A DNA stretch of 50,317 nucleotides from Rhodocyclales bacterium RIFCSPLOWO2_02_FULL_63_24 (GTDB taxonomy: Bacteria > Pseudomonadota > Gammaproteobacteria > Burkholderiales > Rhodocyclaceae): assembly GCA_001828935.1 (NCBI GenBank), contig MHZX01000027.1, positions 12,296 through 62,612 on the forward strand, given 5' to 3'. The notes below the pieces were generated by a model. That model saw only the letters and a list, made by a program, of their open reading frames with translations, did not search any database and was not told the DNA's origin. This document shows positions 42,752-50,317 of this stretch, in pieces; position 1 is the first letter of the stretch, and every line of letters starts with the position of its first letter. Position numbers and translations under genes: made by a program.

Positions 42752-44569
42752 TCACTTGAGGCGCAAAAGCATTTGCCGTGCCTTTTCACTAATCTGTGCG
42801 ATTGGCTCAGTATCTTTTGCAGCCATCAACAGACGCCGGCGAGCTTGGCGGGGATCTTTTTCTAATAACGCGCTGCCAAGCTCAAAATTCAGCTTTTGCG
42901 CAATGCGGCGCCTGTCAATCGAAGAAATTGCAAGCCTCATCGCTTCGTCGTAGAGCGCATGGGCTCTTTCGACATGCCCCCGCTTGAAGTGGAGTAGGCC
43001 AACTGTCGCTGTAGCATAAGCGTCTACATGGATGTAGTTGGATAACTGCGCCAGATGTTTCTCAGCTTCAGGTAGTCTCCCCATCTCAAGCAGCAAGAAG
43101 GCAATGTTGTTATGAAGCGCCAGCCGGCGGTGGTCATTCCTATCCAACTGCACTGACTCTTCAATCGCATTGCGGCCAATTGCTAGCGCTTCTTCAAATT
43201 TCTCGGGGGTCATCCCAAACTCGGCTATCAGGCTTGCAGCTAGCCACACGCGTAATCCGGGCACGGCATTCGGCACCTCTTTCAGAATTCGCTTTGAAAG
43301 CCGGACCGCCTCTTTTCGTTCACCGGACCTTACTAGGGCGGAAACATAAAGAGCATAAATGTCAGATGAGACACTGTCTGTCGCAAGCCTGCAATCGGGA
43401 TCGCGTTTCAATATTGCCTGTGCAACGTGTCGTGCGGGAAGATAGTCCCCAGCCTCGCAGAGAACACTTATTAAATTCCGACTTGGCAGCAAGACGGCAT
43501 TCTGATCCTCACTATTTGCGATTTCCATTGCATGCCGAAAATACTGCATGGCTTTCGGACGATCACCTAACCGCGCGTGAGCTACTCCCAAGTTATTGAA
43601 AACGTGACTAGACTCTTGAACGCTAGCTTGCCGCTTAAGCGCCGCTATGCCCTTGCGCTTCTGGCCCGACTCGATCAGCGCTCTAGCCAAGCGTTCCCAA
43701 CCAGCCTCGCTTTTCTGCTCAAATTCGACAAATCGCTCGAGAGGAGCAATGGCTAGGTCGTTTCGTTTTTCTAGAAAGGCTAAATCTGCCAGGAGTCCTA
43801 CTGCATGCTCGTTGTATGGCTCGAGCGCAATTGCTTTCTTTAGTGCCGAGAACGCCTTATCAGGCCGTCGAACCAATACGTAGCTGATTGCTAGGTTTGT
43901 ATAGGCTGCGACAGATGGGCGTTCTTCAAGGGCGAACTTGAAATTCTGAATAGCGCGGCTAGCTTCTCCCTTTGCAAGAGCGAGCGCCCCTCTGAAGAGC
44001 CTGGCTCCGAAATCAGTAGGGGAGATGAGAAGTGCATTGTCCACTGCCGTTGTTGCATCATCAATTCGGTCATCACGGGCAGACAAATAAGCGAGCCGAA
44101 GATTGGCGTGGACGTCCGTCGAAAGATCCATGCTACTAAACAGGGCGAGGGCATCATCTGTCTTGCCCAGAGTAAGAAAGTTGGCTCCCAACCGATGCCG
44201 CAGTAAGGGATTGGGTGATAGGCGTGCAGCAGCTTGCAAGCGCTCTTGCGCGTCCGTGATCTCCCCGAGCATTTCATGAATATCCGCAACATGCGTCAAG
44301 TAAGTTGGGGATGATCCGAATCTTTCTTCTTTCTCGAGAAGTCGATCAAGCTGAAATTTGAGGTCATCACGCAGACGAATATGGTTGTCATGTGAGACCT
44401 GCTTCAGGGAAAAATTCTTCTCAGACAACAGCCGAATCTCTCTAAGCTCCTCGAGGGGAGGCAGAATCGCACTCAACCTGCTCGCGCCCTCCTCTGCGAG
44501 AATTATCCTCACCGGGGCAGGCGTAACTTCTAGAGGTCGCTTAGCAATGGGAAGTTGCTGCTCTAGCAT
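42752..44569 (-). CDS. Tetratricopeptide-repeat protein, kinase partner
   Basis: A 605-residue protein, almost wholly helical, with an N-terminal segment of about 80 residues and then around a dozen TPR-like units (for example NPLLRHRLGANFLTLGKTDDALALF and HVFNNLGVAHARLGDRPKAMQYFRHAM). There is no signal peptide, membrane segment or enzyme motif. Its ATG overlaps the kinase stop by 7 nt (44563-44569), so the two are translated together. It converges on brxL. The AT-rich composition matches the kinase gene and differs from BREX, indicating separate acquisition. Probably a scaffold, sensor or target for the kinase; no named family. Confidence 0.82.
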   Translation of the reverse strand: MLEQQLPIAKRPLEVTPAPVRIILAEEGASRLSAILPPLEELREIRLLSEKNFSLKQVSHDNHIRLRDDLKFQLDRLLEKEERFGSSPTYLTHVADIHEMLGEITDAQERLQAAARLSPNPLLRHRLGANFLTLGKTDDALALFSSMDLSTDVHANLRLAYLSARDDRIDDATTAVDNALLISPTDFGARLFRGALALAKGEASRAIQNFKFALEERPSVAAYTNLAISYVLVRRPDKAFSALKKAIALEPYNEHAVGLLADLAFLEKRNDLAIAPLERFVEFEQKSEAGWERLARALIESGQKRKGIAALKRQASVQESSHVFNNLGVAHARLGDRPKAMQYFRHAMEIANSEDQNAVLLPSRNLISVLCEAGDYLPARHVAQAILKRDPDCRLATDSVSSDIYALYVSALVRSGERKEAVRLSKRILKEVPNAVPGLRVWLAASLIAEFGMTPEKFEEALAIGRNAIEESVQLDRNDHRRLALHNNIAFLLLEMGRLPEAEKHLAQLSNYIHVDAYATATVGLLHFKRGHVERAHALYDEAMRLAISSIDRRRIAQKLNFELGSALLEKDPRQARRRLLMAAKDTEPIAQISEKARQMLLRLK

Positions 44570-45741
44570 TGTTCTAGCCTCAGAGATAGTGCCGTAAGAA
44601 GTCTTGCCTCTCTACGCCTGACCTTTTCCTCGCGTTTCTTTCTGCGATCCCTTGCTTGAGCAAGCCGAAATTGATACTCCCGTTCATTCTCCAACGCACG
44701 AATTGCCGCCCAGATTCTTCGCCTAACGACCTCAAGCTTCGGGCGTTGACGAAAATCAGCGTGAGTTAATAGTGCAACGACGGGATTTAGAACGCTTGCG
44801 ATTCCTTCTGGTACGGATGATCCGATGCCATCGATCGGCGGCGACACAATACTTTTGCAGATCTTGTTGACTTCGGTCTTCCACACCTCCAAGCGCATAT
44901 CAGGTGTTGTTGCGGCGCCAATCTTGGTGTACATCGCGGCCACGAACATATCGTAGTTCGCATTGACTTGTCTTTGAGCAACAAAGAAGCTTTCGAGATT
45001 GAACAGTTCGTATAGTAGGCAGCCCAATGCATAGACATCTGAAAATGGCGCGATTTCACGGTCACCTGCAAAGTAGCATATAGCCTCGGGAGGCGAATAC
45101 GCTTGATGACCAACTTGGCAGGAGTATTCGTCGAGGGCGGCGGGTGAATCCCACAAAGCAGCAGTTCCAAGGTCAATTGCAACAACTATTCTTTTCAGGG
45201 CTTTTGTGTAGGCGCGAAGGTTATCTGCCTTGACATCCCGGTGGAAAACGGTGTGGCGATGTAACGCCTCAACGGCTAGCACAATCTCATTGAAAAGCCG
45301 AAGCTTTTCCAGTGCTCCGAATGTCTGTTGCTCTAGGAAGTAGTGATCGATCTCCTGATCAATCCACTCTACTGCGAAGTATTCGCACGGAACCTCAGCG
45401 CCTCCCGACCCCGGTAAAGGGATATCGAAGTGCTTAAGTGATGAGGCAAGTTGCAGGCATCTTTCTTTGCTCATCAGTGCCTGCAAAACGGCGTGTTCCC
45501 GTCTGAATGCCTCTTTCCGATAAATCATCCTGAGATTGTCTGGCGAGATATCGAAAAACTTCAGGGCAACGAACTGACCTTCAAGTTCATCGAACGCACG
45601 GAACACCAATGAGAAGCAACCCCTCCTGACGCCAGTGGCGCGATTGATGCTCATTACCTTGATATCTCGGTATCGCCCATCAAGCAGCGGCAAAGCTTCA
45701 AGGTGCTGAATTAGGTATGAGCTATTCGGGTGCATGGGCAC
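44563..45741 (-). CDS. Serine/threonine protein kinase
   Basis: A 392-residue Hanks-type kinase: VALKFF with the ATP-anchoring Lys61, catalytic loop HRDVKADNLRAY (D169, N174), DLG in place of DFG (D190), and SPPEA as the activation-segment anchor. The glycine-rich loop is weak (GVRRGCFSLV). The C-terminal third is basic and coiled-coil-like (REYQFRLAQARDRRKKREEKVRRREARL) with no membrane helix. A cytosolic kinase coupled to a TPR protein on a defence island suggests a signalling or abortive-infection role, by analogy with defence kinases; this is inference. The start may be 45741 or 45735 (second ATG). Confidence 0.85.
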   Translation of the reverse strand: MPMHPNSSYLIQHLEALPLLDGRYRDIKVMSINRATGVRRGCFSLVFRAFDELEGQFVALKFFDISPDNLRMIYRKEAFRREHAVLQALMSKERCLQLASSLKHFDIPLPGSGGAEVPCEYFAVEWIDQEIDHYFLEQQTFGALEKLRLFNEIVLAVEALHRHTVFHRDVKADNLRAYTKALKRIVVAIDLGTAALWDSPAALDEYSCQVGHQAYSPPEAICYFAGDREIAPFSDVYALGCLLYELFNLESFFVAQRQVNANYDMFVAAMYTKIGAATTPDMRLEVWKTEVNKICKSIVSPPIDGIGSSVPEGIASVLNPVVALLTHADFRQRPKLEVVRRRIWAAIRALENEREYQFRLAQARDRRKKREEKVRRREARLLTALSLRLEQC

Positions 45742-45822
45742 TTTGAGTTTTCCGTCTCCTAGATTCGGGCTTAAAGTGTTCGGACCCGAAACAACATTGG
45801 CTCTTTATCGGCTTAGATGACT

Positions 45823-45852
45823 CGTGCATTGGTGCTAGTCTCAATATGCACG
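45823..45852. promoter_or_regulatory. Inverted repeat upstream of kinase gene
   Basis: CGTGCAT (45823-45829) and ATGCACG (45846-45852) are 7-bp inverted arms 16 bp apart, about 80 bp upstream of the kinase start, in the 182-bp spacer. This could be a dimeric repressor site for the kinase-TPR operon. Confidence 0.35.
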
Positions 45853-45923
45853 CGTATTGTAGGACAGAAGTCGTGTCAAAGATTCGACCCAAGCGGAGTT
45901 ATGCAATTCTGAAATGCGGAGAT

Positions 45924-46853
45924 TCAACCTCTGCCTGTGCGCCGGCCATCAATCTCCCAGCAGTCGAGCCCCATGATCGTGATCGCCACTGGCTTAGATG
46001 GAACTTCGCCATCTTTTAGCCGCTGCCATTGGTTCTCAACAACCACCGTATCCAGTACACCTGTCTTGAATGCGTTGGTGTGCACCGCTCCCGTATGCTC
46101 GTCCCGTAGGCCACGAATATCTTGCAACGGTAGGTAGCCAAAGTAGCGCCGACCTTTGATGATCAGAGTCGCATAAAGCTCCACAGCGATCTGTGTCCCG
46201 TAGCCGTTGTCCACATACGGTACTACCGAGAAGATGGCCAGTTCATCATGGGTGCCTTCTTCGACGGGGAATTTCCCACTATTCCAACGATCTAGGGCAG
46301 TGTCGAGGCAAGTGCCCAACTTGTTGCCGTACTCATCGCAGACAACTAAAGATTGCATGAAGTCTTGTGACATTCTGAACGGTACCGGTGCCGACACCCG
46401 AATACCGAAGGCAATCGCCGCGCTACGAAACTCACATAGCACCGGCAATGCAAGGCCGCGCGTCTGCCATTTATGGGACGCGGTATCAACAGGACTGTAG
46501 AGCGCGATATTGGCTCTGCGCGCGACCTTTTTTGCTGACGGCGTGAAGCCCTTAGCAGACACTAGGCACCCTTGGTGGGCTCGCACGTCCTTCACCAAGC
46601 CAATGAATTCCTCGACACCTTTAACGTTGACAGGAACCTTGTAATCTTTGCAGTCAATGACGATGAACATCGAGAACTGGCCGACGGACTGCTCGACCAG
46701 GACATCGATCTGGCGCGTTGTCTCGCTGTCGTATCCTGGAAGCGTTGCGTTGTGCGTCACATTGGCACCAGGTGCCAACTGTTTCTGAATTTCCGCAATC
46801 AGGGTCTCCAATTGCAGCCATTCTGGGGGTTGCTTGTCAGTTGACTCAGGCAT
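45924..46853 (-). CDS. Mrr-like restriction endonuclease-domain protein
   Basis: A 309-residue protein. The N-terminal half is a restriction endonuclease-like fold: RQIDVLVEQ (D50), IVIDCKDYKVPV (D67-x-K69, a D-x-K form of the PD-(D/E)xK motif), then VEEFIGLVKDVRAHQGCLVSAKGFTPSAKKVA, all typical of Mrr-type nucleases. The C-terminal half (PVLCEFRSAAIAFGIRV onward) is of unknown fold. It lies alone on the minus strand, 182 bp from the kinase start. Likely cuts modified or foreign DNA; specificity cannot be inferred. Confidence 0.8.
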   Translation of the reverse strand: MPESTDKQPPEWLQLETLIAEIQKQLAPGANVTHNATLPGYDSETTRQIDVLVEQSVGQFSMFIVIDCKDYKVPVNVKGVEEFIGLVKDVRAHQGCLVSAKGFTPSAKKVARRANIALYSPVDTASHKWQTRGLALPVLCEFRSAAIAFGIRVSAPVPFRMSQDFMQSLVVCDEYGNKLGTCLDTALDRWNSGKFPVEEGTHDELAIFSVVPYVDNGYGTQIAVELYATLIIKGRRYFGYLPLQDIRGLRDEHTGAVHTNAFKTGVLDTVVVENQWQRLKDGEVPSKPVAITIMGLDCWEIDGRRTGRG

Positions 46854-47058
46854 TGGAGAATTATAGGCGCATGGCCTACCTCCAGCACTCCGCCGCCATC
46901 ACGATGACGAGTGGATTTTTTCGGCCAATCCTGACATTCACTTCTACCGGAATCTTGCAGGAACAATTCCCATTCGAGTGAACAACCACTCGCCGCACCG
47001 ATGCTCGGTATTGAGGCGCGCTTGCCAAGCAGCGACCTCGGCGGCGCATGGGCGCGAC
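46854..47058. other. Spacer with no recognised gene
   Basis: 205 bp between the Mrr-like and Fic genes. Both strands have only short frames without a convincing start. The promoter of the Mrr-like gene is presumably here. Confidence 0.6.
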
Positions 47059-48249
47059 TCAGACTGCCGTTGCCGCCTCCGGGTACAGCTCCGGCAACAG
47101 GAATTGCAGCGCATCAAGGGGAAATGCCAGTTGCACCGGAGCCGTATGACTGGTGCTGGTCACCAACCCGGTCTCGATCAGTCGGGACAGCAGAGAACGT
47201 GCCGTCCGCTCGCCCAGTCCAGTCATCTGCTGGAATTCGCCGCGCGGAGTTGGGCCGGCAAGAAACAGGTGATAGAGGGGAATGATTGCCTCTTCGCGAA
47301 CTCCCTTGTCGAATTGGGAGCGAAAGGCGATCAAAGCCGCGATGCGCGCCTTCATTTCGTCGAGCTTGAGCATCTTGCTCATGAAACTTACCTGATCCTC
47401 GGCAACTGAAATAAACCAGTCGCACCAGTCCCCCAGCAGCTTTTCACTCAAGTTGCCGCGGCCATCCAGATCGCCCTGGCGATGGCTGTCGGCGGCATCG
47501 AGCAACTGGTAATACTTGTCGTGGTTGCGCGCCAGCCCGCGGTTCATCGACCATAGTCCCGCGCTTAGATGCCAGAGTGCGCAATGTGTTTGCAGTCGTA
47601 CGGCGCGGCCGTTGCCATCGAGGAAGGGATGCACCCAGGCCGTGCGGTGATGTGCGGCGGCGATGTGTATCAGTGCGTCGTCCAGCGAGGTATCGGGACC
47701 ATACACGGCATCCAGCCGGGCGAGAAACGCGGGCAGCGAGGACCACAGCGGCGGCTCGTGGCGGCCAACCGCCACCTGTTCCTCCCGCCAAGCACCTGGC
47801 TCGATGATTCGGCCTTCGTCCGTGGTGCGGTCGTCGATGGAAAGGCGACCATAGAGCGCGGCATGAGCTTGTCGCAGGAAGGCCGTTGTGGAAGCGGATT
47901 CGCCGGAGGCCACATCTTGCTCGAGTTCCCGCTCGGCTTCGATATGGGCCAAGGCCAGGCGCTGCAGTTTGGCCACGTCGGGCTTGTCGGAAAAATCCTG
48001 ACGCAACGCCCGCTCGATATTTAGCGGATGCGTACTCTGGCCTTCTATCCGGTTCGAGTAGTAGGAGTTCATTTCCCGCACCAGCTCTCGCAGGCTGGCG
48101 ACAGTCGCCGGATGGGCGCTGCCGGATAGCCGGAGGGACCGCTCGACGACTGCCCGTGTGCGCTGGCGAAACTCATCCAGCCGCCGCTGGGGCAGCAGTG
48201 GCTCAAATTGGTGTGGCTGCGTGTAGCGGTTGATTTTTACGGAAGTCAT
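47059..48249 (-). CDS. Fic/DOC-family protein with own inhibitory motif and C-terminal winged helix
   Basis: A 396-residue Fic protein. N-terminal inhibitory motif SNRIEG (residues 65-70, the S/TxxxE(G/N) helix of class II Fic proteins), catalytic loop HPFLDGNGRAVRL (from His207), and a C-terminal winged-helix region (PRGEFQQMTGLGERTARSLLSRLIETGLV). Such proteins AMPylate targets when inhibition is released. The C-terminal HTH and nearby TTGCCGGT repeats suggest autoregulation. It lies on the minus strand just inside the right-end integrase, as many passenger genes do. Confidence 0.9.
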   Translation of the reverse strand: MTSVKINRYTQPHQFEPLLPQRRLDEFRQRTRAVVERSLRLSGSAHPATVASLRELVREMNSYYSNRIEGQSTHPLNIERALRQDFSDKPDVAKLQRLALAHIEAERELEQDVASGESASTTAFLRQAHAALYGRLSIDDRTTDEGRIIEPGAWREEQVAVGRHEPPLWSSLPAFLARLDAVYGPDTSLDDALIHIAAAHHRTAWVHPFLDGNGRAVRLQTHCALWHLSAGLWSMNRGLARNHDKYYQLLDAADSHRQGDLDGRGNLSEKLLGDWCDWFISVAEDQVSFMSKMLKLDEMKARIAALIAFRSQFDKGVREEAIIPLYHLFLAGPTPRGEFQQMTGLGERTARSLLSRLIETGLVTSTSHTAPVQLAFPLDALQFLLPELYPEAATAV

Positions 48250-48250
48250 A

Positions 48251-48363
48251 TTGCCGGTTATTTATCCGGTAGTGATGCGTTATTAACAGCATGAAGTTTA
48301 TAGATAAATATGTTTTTTCTCAAGGTGGACACCAATATGTGTTGCCGGTAGCATTGCCGGTAG
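48251..48363. repeat. Repeats of TTGCCGGTAG flanking the fic-integrase gap
   Basis: TTGCCGGTTA (48251-48260), a degenerate ATCCGGTAG (48264-48272), TTGCCGGTAG (48342-48351) and TTGCCGGTAG (48354-48363). The first two lie immediately upstream of the fic start; the last two lie 10-31 bp beyond the integrase stop. Possible operator sites for the Fic winged helix. Confidence 0.6.
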
Positions 48364-48373
48364 TCGAGGATAT

Positions 48374-49414
48374 CTACCCCAACTTGGCGGCCAGTTTCTC
48401 GGCTTGCAAGTGCGTGTAGCGCTTCAACATCTGCAAAGTCTTGTGGCCGGACACCGCCGCCATTTCCAGCACTGTGAAATCGCCCCGCTCCGCCAGGCGA
48501 CTCAAGGCCTCGTGTCGTAGATCATGCCAGCAGTAATTCTCAATGCTGGCTCGGTCGCAGGCCCGCTCAAAGGCCTTGTATAAAGTCATCCGGCCCAACG
48601 GGATCACCTTGCCTTTGATCGCCTTCGGCAAGCCATCCAGCGCCGCCATTGCCTTGCTTGACAGCGGCACCGCTCGCGGCTCCCCGGTCTTGATCATTTC
48701 GGGATTGAGCAGAAAGGCAATCCGGCGCTTTTTGTCGATCATGCGCCATTCCAACTGCAACAGTTCGCCCTGACGCATGGCGGTTTCGACGGCGAGAGTT
48801 ACAGCAGGGAGTAACCAGGGATTCCCCGACGCCGTGCATTGCACCACCAGCGCATCCCATTCGTCGGCAGTAAGCCGGCGGTCTCTCGCTGTCGCACCCT
48901 TCGGTTTGCGAACATTGGCCACAGGATTCCCGGCCGGCAGGGCAATGCCAAATTCCTTGACGGCGACATCGAGCATCTTGGACAGCAGATCGATTTCACC
49001 CTTGACGGTCGCTGGCGACACGCACGGCGCCGTGGCCGGATCCTTCTTGTAGCGCGAATCCTTGTCCTTGAGACGCTCGTCCCTGTATTTCTTGCCTATC
49101 ACCGTGGGCGTGATTGCCGCAAGGGAATAGCTGCCAAGCCTGGAAACCAGTTGGCTCAATTTTCGTTCCCAAGCTTCGCCCCTGTAATGCTCCGGCGCGA
49201 AATCTTCTTTGAATTGCTTCGCGAGGTCTTTGAGTGTCGTCCGCTCCGCCAGGCTGGACGAAACAAAGCCGCCCTGCGCCATGCTGGCCTCGACCTGAAG
49301 CGCCCAGGCCTCCGCCTCGGTCTTCGTCCTGAATGATTTAGACTCTGCCGGAAAGCCCCGTTTTCTGACTTTTGCCTGCCACCAGCCGGACGCCCTTTGA
49401 GTGAGTGTCGCCAT
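48374..49414 (-). CDS. Island integrase (tyrosine recombinase)
   Basis: A 346-residue integrase from MATLTQRASGWWQAKVRKRG, an arm-binding N-terminal domain, a core-binding middle and a catalytic domain. All five catalytic residues are visible: Arg214 (AMRQGELLQLEW), His297 and Arg300 (HDLRHEALSRL), His324 (VSGHKTLQML) and Tyr333 (KRYTHL). It lies next to attR and is complete. The ATG at 49414 is preferred; a TTG start at 49474 would add 20 residues. It should catalyse recombination at the 70-bp repeats. GTCCCCGT motifs lie just upstream of its start. Confidence 0.95.
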   Translation of the reverse strand: MATLTQRASGWWQAKVRKRGFPAESKSFRTKTEAEAWALQVEASMAQGGFVSSSLAERTTLKDLAKQFKEDFAPEHYRGEAWERKLSQLVSRLGSYSLAAITPTVIGKKYRDERLKDKDSRYKKDPATAPCVSPATVKGEIDLLSKMLDVAVKEFGIALPAGNPVANVRKPKGATARDRRLTADEWDALVVQCTASGNPWLLPAVTLAVETAMRQGELLQLEWRMIDKKRRIAFLLNPEMIKTGEPRAVPLSSKAMAALDGLPKAIKGKVIPLGRMTLYKAFERACDRASIENYCWHDLRHEALSRLAERGDFTVLEMAAVSGHKTLQMLKRYTHLQAEKLAAKLG

Positions 49415-49420
49415 GTCCAA

Positions 49421-49441
49421 GTGTCCCCGTTTTGTCCCCGT
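49421..49441. promoter_or_regulatory. Right pair of GTCCCCGT motifs (candidate arm sites)
   Basis: GTGTCCCCGT (49421-49430) and TTGTCCCCGT (49432-49441) are direct repeats just upstream of the integrase start and about 70 bp inside attR. The same core occurs at the left island end. They may also lie in the integrase promoter, allowing autoregulation. Confidence 0.55.
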
Positions 49442-49510
49442 TATTGATTTTGGAGATGGTAGATCACCCGTCAAGCCGCGTCAATACTGGCTTCAGAAGA
49501 ACATAATTTG

Positions 49511-49580
49511 CGCCCCTTCTAAGGGCGCATCTGGGCAAAACCTGGATCCAGGGTTCGAATCCCTGCGTCTCCGCCAGAAC
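49511..49580. repeat. attR: right attachment repeat, partial tRNA-Ser
   Basis: Copy of 18788-18857 with one difference at 49518. It holds the tRNA 3' part but not the 5' part (no D-arm, no 5' acceptor arm), so no complete tRNA can be formed here. Confidence 0.95.
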
Positions 49581-49584
49581 AACG

Positions 49585-49622
49585 AACTCCCGCACAGCAC
49601 AAAGCTCTGCGGGAGTTTTTTG
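49585..49622 (+). terminator. Intrinsic terminator after attR (old tRNA-Ser terminator)
   Basis: AACTCCCGCA / TGCGGGAGTT stem (10 bp), 13-nt loop, then a T run. It is similar in sequence to the terminator at 18863-18896, suggesting that it ended the tRNA before integration. Confidence 0.85.
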
Positions 49623-49848
49623 TTTCTACATTGGCCACTTCTCGCTTACCGCGAGTTACTCCGATATACCGCCATTTACTGTGCTGAGTGTGCTGGTAGT
49701 GTGCTGGCTACGGAGGTCAGATTGGCGACCCCTCGGTGAATAACATAGCAAAACACGTGCTTTTCGCTAGTTCCGGGCGCTAGTTTAAGAGCGTACTTTT
49801 CGTGTCGATCCTAATTTTTAGCGAGCGACGCGGTGGCCAGTGGTGTAA

Positions 49849-50166
49849 GTTGTCAAGGAATGTTGGCAATTCTCGAGCAGCGCTGGCCTGGCGCGCTCGG
49901 CATTCCGCACTGAAGTCGCGTCGGCACTGTCTATCTCGAAGCAGACCGCTTACAATCAGCATTCAATTGGCATTGTTCCGATACGGGTTGTGAAGATCGG
50001 ACGAAAACCAATTGTACTTTTGGCCGATCTTGCAGCCTTCCTTGACGCACAGCGCGGGATTGAGAAGGCGGAGCCCGACCCTGTCCCGGACCAGAAACGC
50101 GGGCCCGGTCGGCCGCGCAAGTATCCCGATGCGCGTCGCCCTACGGCAACCAAAGCGCCGGAATGA
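49849..50166 (+). pseudogene. AlpA-like regulator C-terminus without a normal start
   Basis: An open frame from a TAA (49846) to TGA (50164) reads EVASALSISKQTAYNQHS, then VVKIGRKPIVLLADLAAFL and KRGPGRPRKYPD. The first part is an AlpA/MerR-type HTH, the last an AT-hook-like motif also found at the end of the 21877-22161 protein. There is no ATG; GTG at 49990 would omit the HTH helix. Either the 5' end is broken or a rare start is used. Confidence 0.5.
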
Positions 50167-50317
50167 TACGTAGCCACGCGGATCTGCCGGCCAGGGCCGC
50201 CGCCCTGAAGCTGAGCAGCGCGGGTCGAGTCCCGTCGATGCGGTTTCTCGGCTCTGTGTCCGTTCCGCAGGAGCCTCTCCAGCATTCCCCTCGGCTACGC
50301 CCCTTCCCTCCACCACC
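50167..50317. other. Right edge, no recognised feature
   Basis: 151 bp with no gene or repeat that I can support. Confidence 0.4.

Noticed and set aside
44563..45741. Kinase as PglW of type 2 BREX
   Set aside because: PglW is much larger with extra domains, and the other genes here are type 1 (brxA, brxB, brxC, brxL); this kinase is a different, smaller protein paired with a TPR gene.
18761..49580. Possible CRISPR array
   Set aside because: No array of regularly spaced 25-40 bp repeats was seen; the short repeats found are 9-11 bp or single pairs.
49511..49580. Second tRNA-Ser gene
   Set aside because: Only the 3' part is present; the 5' acceptor arm and D-arm are missing, so it is the attR remnant.

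Overview
The window looks like a high-GC betaproteobacterial chromosome, most likely Rhodocyclales or a close relative. This rests on gene order and protein flavour (mutL, miaA, purM, perM, hda, HAD phosphatase; DUF3108 next to purN), not on a database search. A mobile genomic island of about 30.7 kb is inserted in the 3' half of a tRNA-Ser(GCT) gene.

Left chromosome, 1-18760. A tight minus-strand operon runs from dedA (7055) through a lipoprotein gene, purN, a DUF3108 gene, an rsmB-type rRNA methylase gene and a PLD-family gene into a mechanosensitive channel gene cut by the window edge. Between the PLD gene and the channel gene sits a higBA toxin-antitoxin module flanked by 70-bp direct repeats that duplicate the old PLD/channel junction; the antitoxin gene encodes only the N-terminal half of a HigA. 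On the plus strand lie mutL, miaA, perM, hda and the HAD gene. A Na+/H+ antiporter gene and a large TPR-CHAT peptidase-like gene lie on the minus strand between mutL and miaA, and purM is divergent from perM.

Island, 18788-49580. A 70-bp att repeat (69/70 identical) marks both ends. A tyrosine integrase lies at the right end, and copies of a GTCCCCGT motif next to both ends look like integrase arm sites. From the left: (i) a four-gene operon (DUF6398, unknown, UPF0149/SEC-C, CcbP-like calcium-binding); (ii) an AlpA-like HTH gene, a winged-helix-like gene, and a second integrase with a 96-residue overlapping partner and a 9-bp tandem repeat upstream; (iii) about 1.1 kb with no recognisable gene; (iv) a type 1 BREX phage-defence operon, brxA-brxB-brxC-pglX-[helical protein + Hsp70-like ATPase]-DUF1016 nuclease-pglZ-brxL; (v) on the minus strand, an overlapping Ser/Thr kinase + TPR pair, an Mrr-like restriction endonuclease, a Fic protein and the integrase.

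The most notable object is the two-gene Hsp70-like cassette inside BREX. The last codons of pglX occur twice, once as the present pglX end and again 3,355 bp downstream, just before the DUF1016 gene. Removing the segment between the copies would join pglX to the DUF1016 gene with a 4-bp stop/start overlap, the coupling seen elsewhere in this operon. pglX itself looks mosaic, with an AT-richer centre and an in-frame REP-like insertion just before methylase motif I. The kinase/TPR pair, also clearly AT-richer, is a second candidate undescribed defence module.

Right of the island (49581-50317) are the old tRNA-Ser terminator and a start-less reading frame resembling the end of a second AlpA-like regulator, perhaps the trace of another element.
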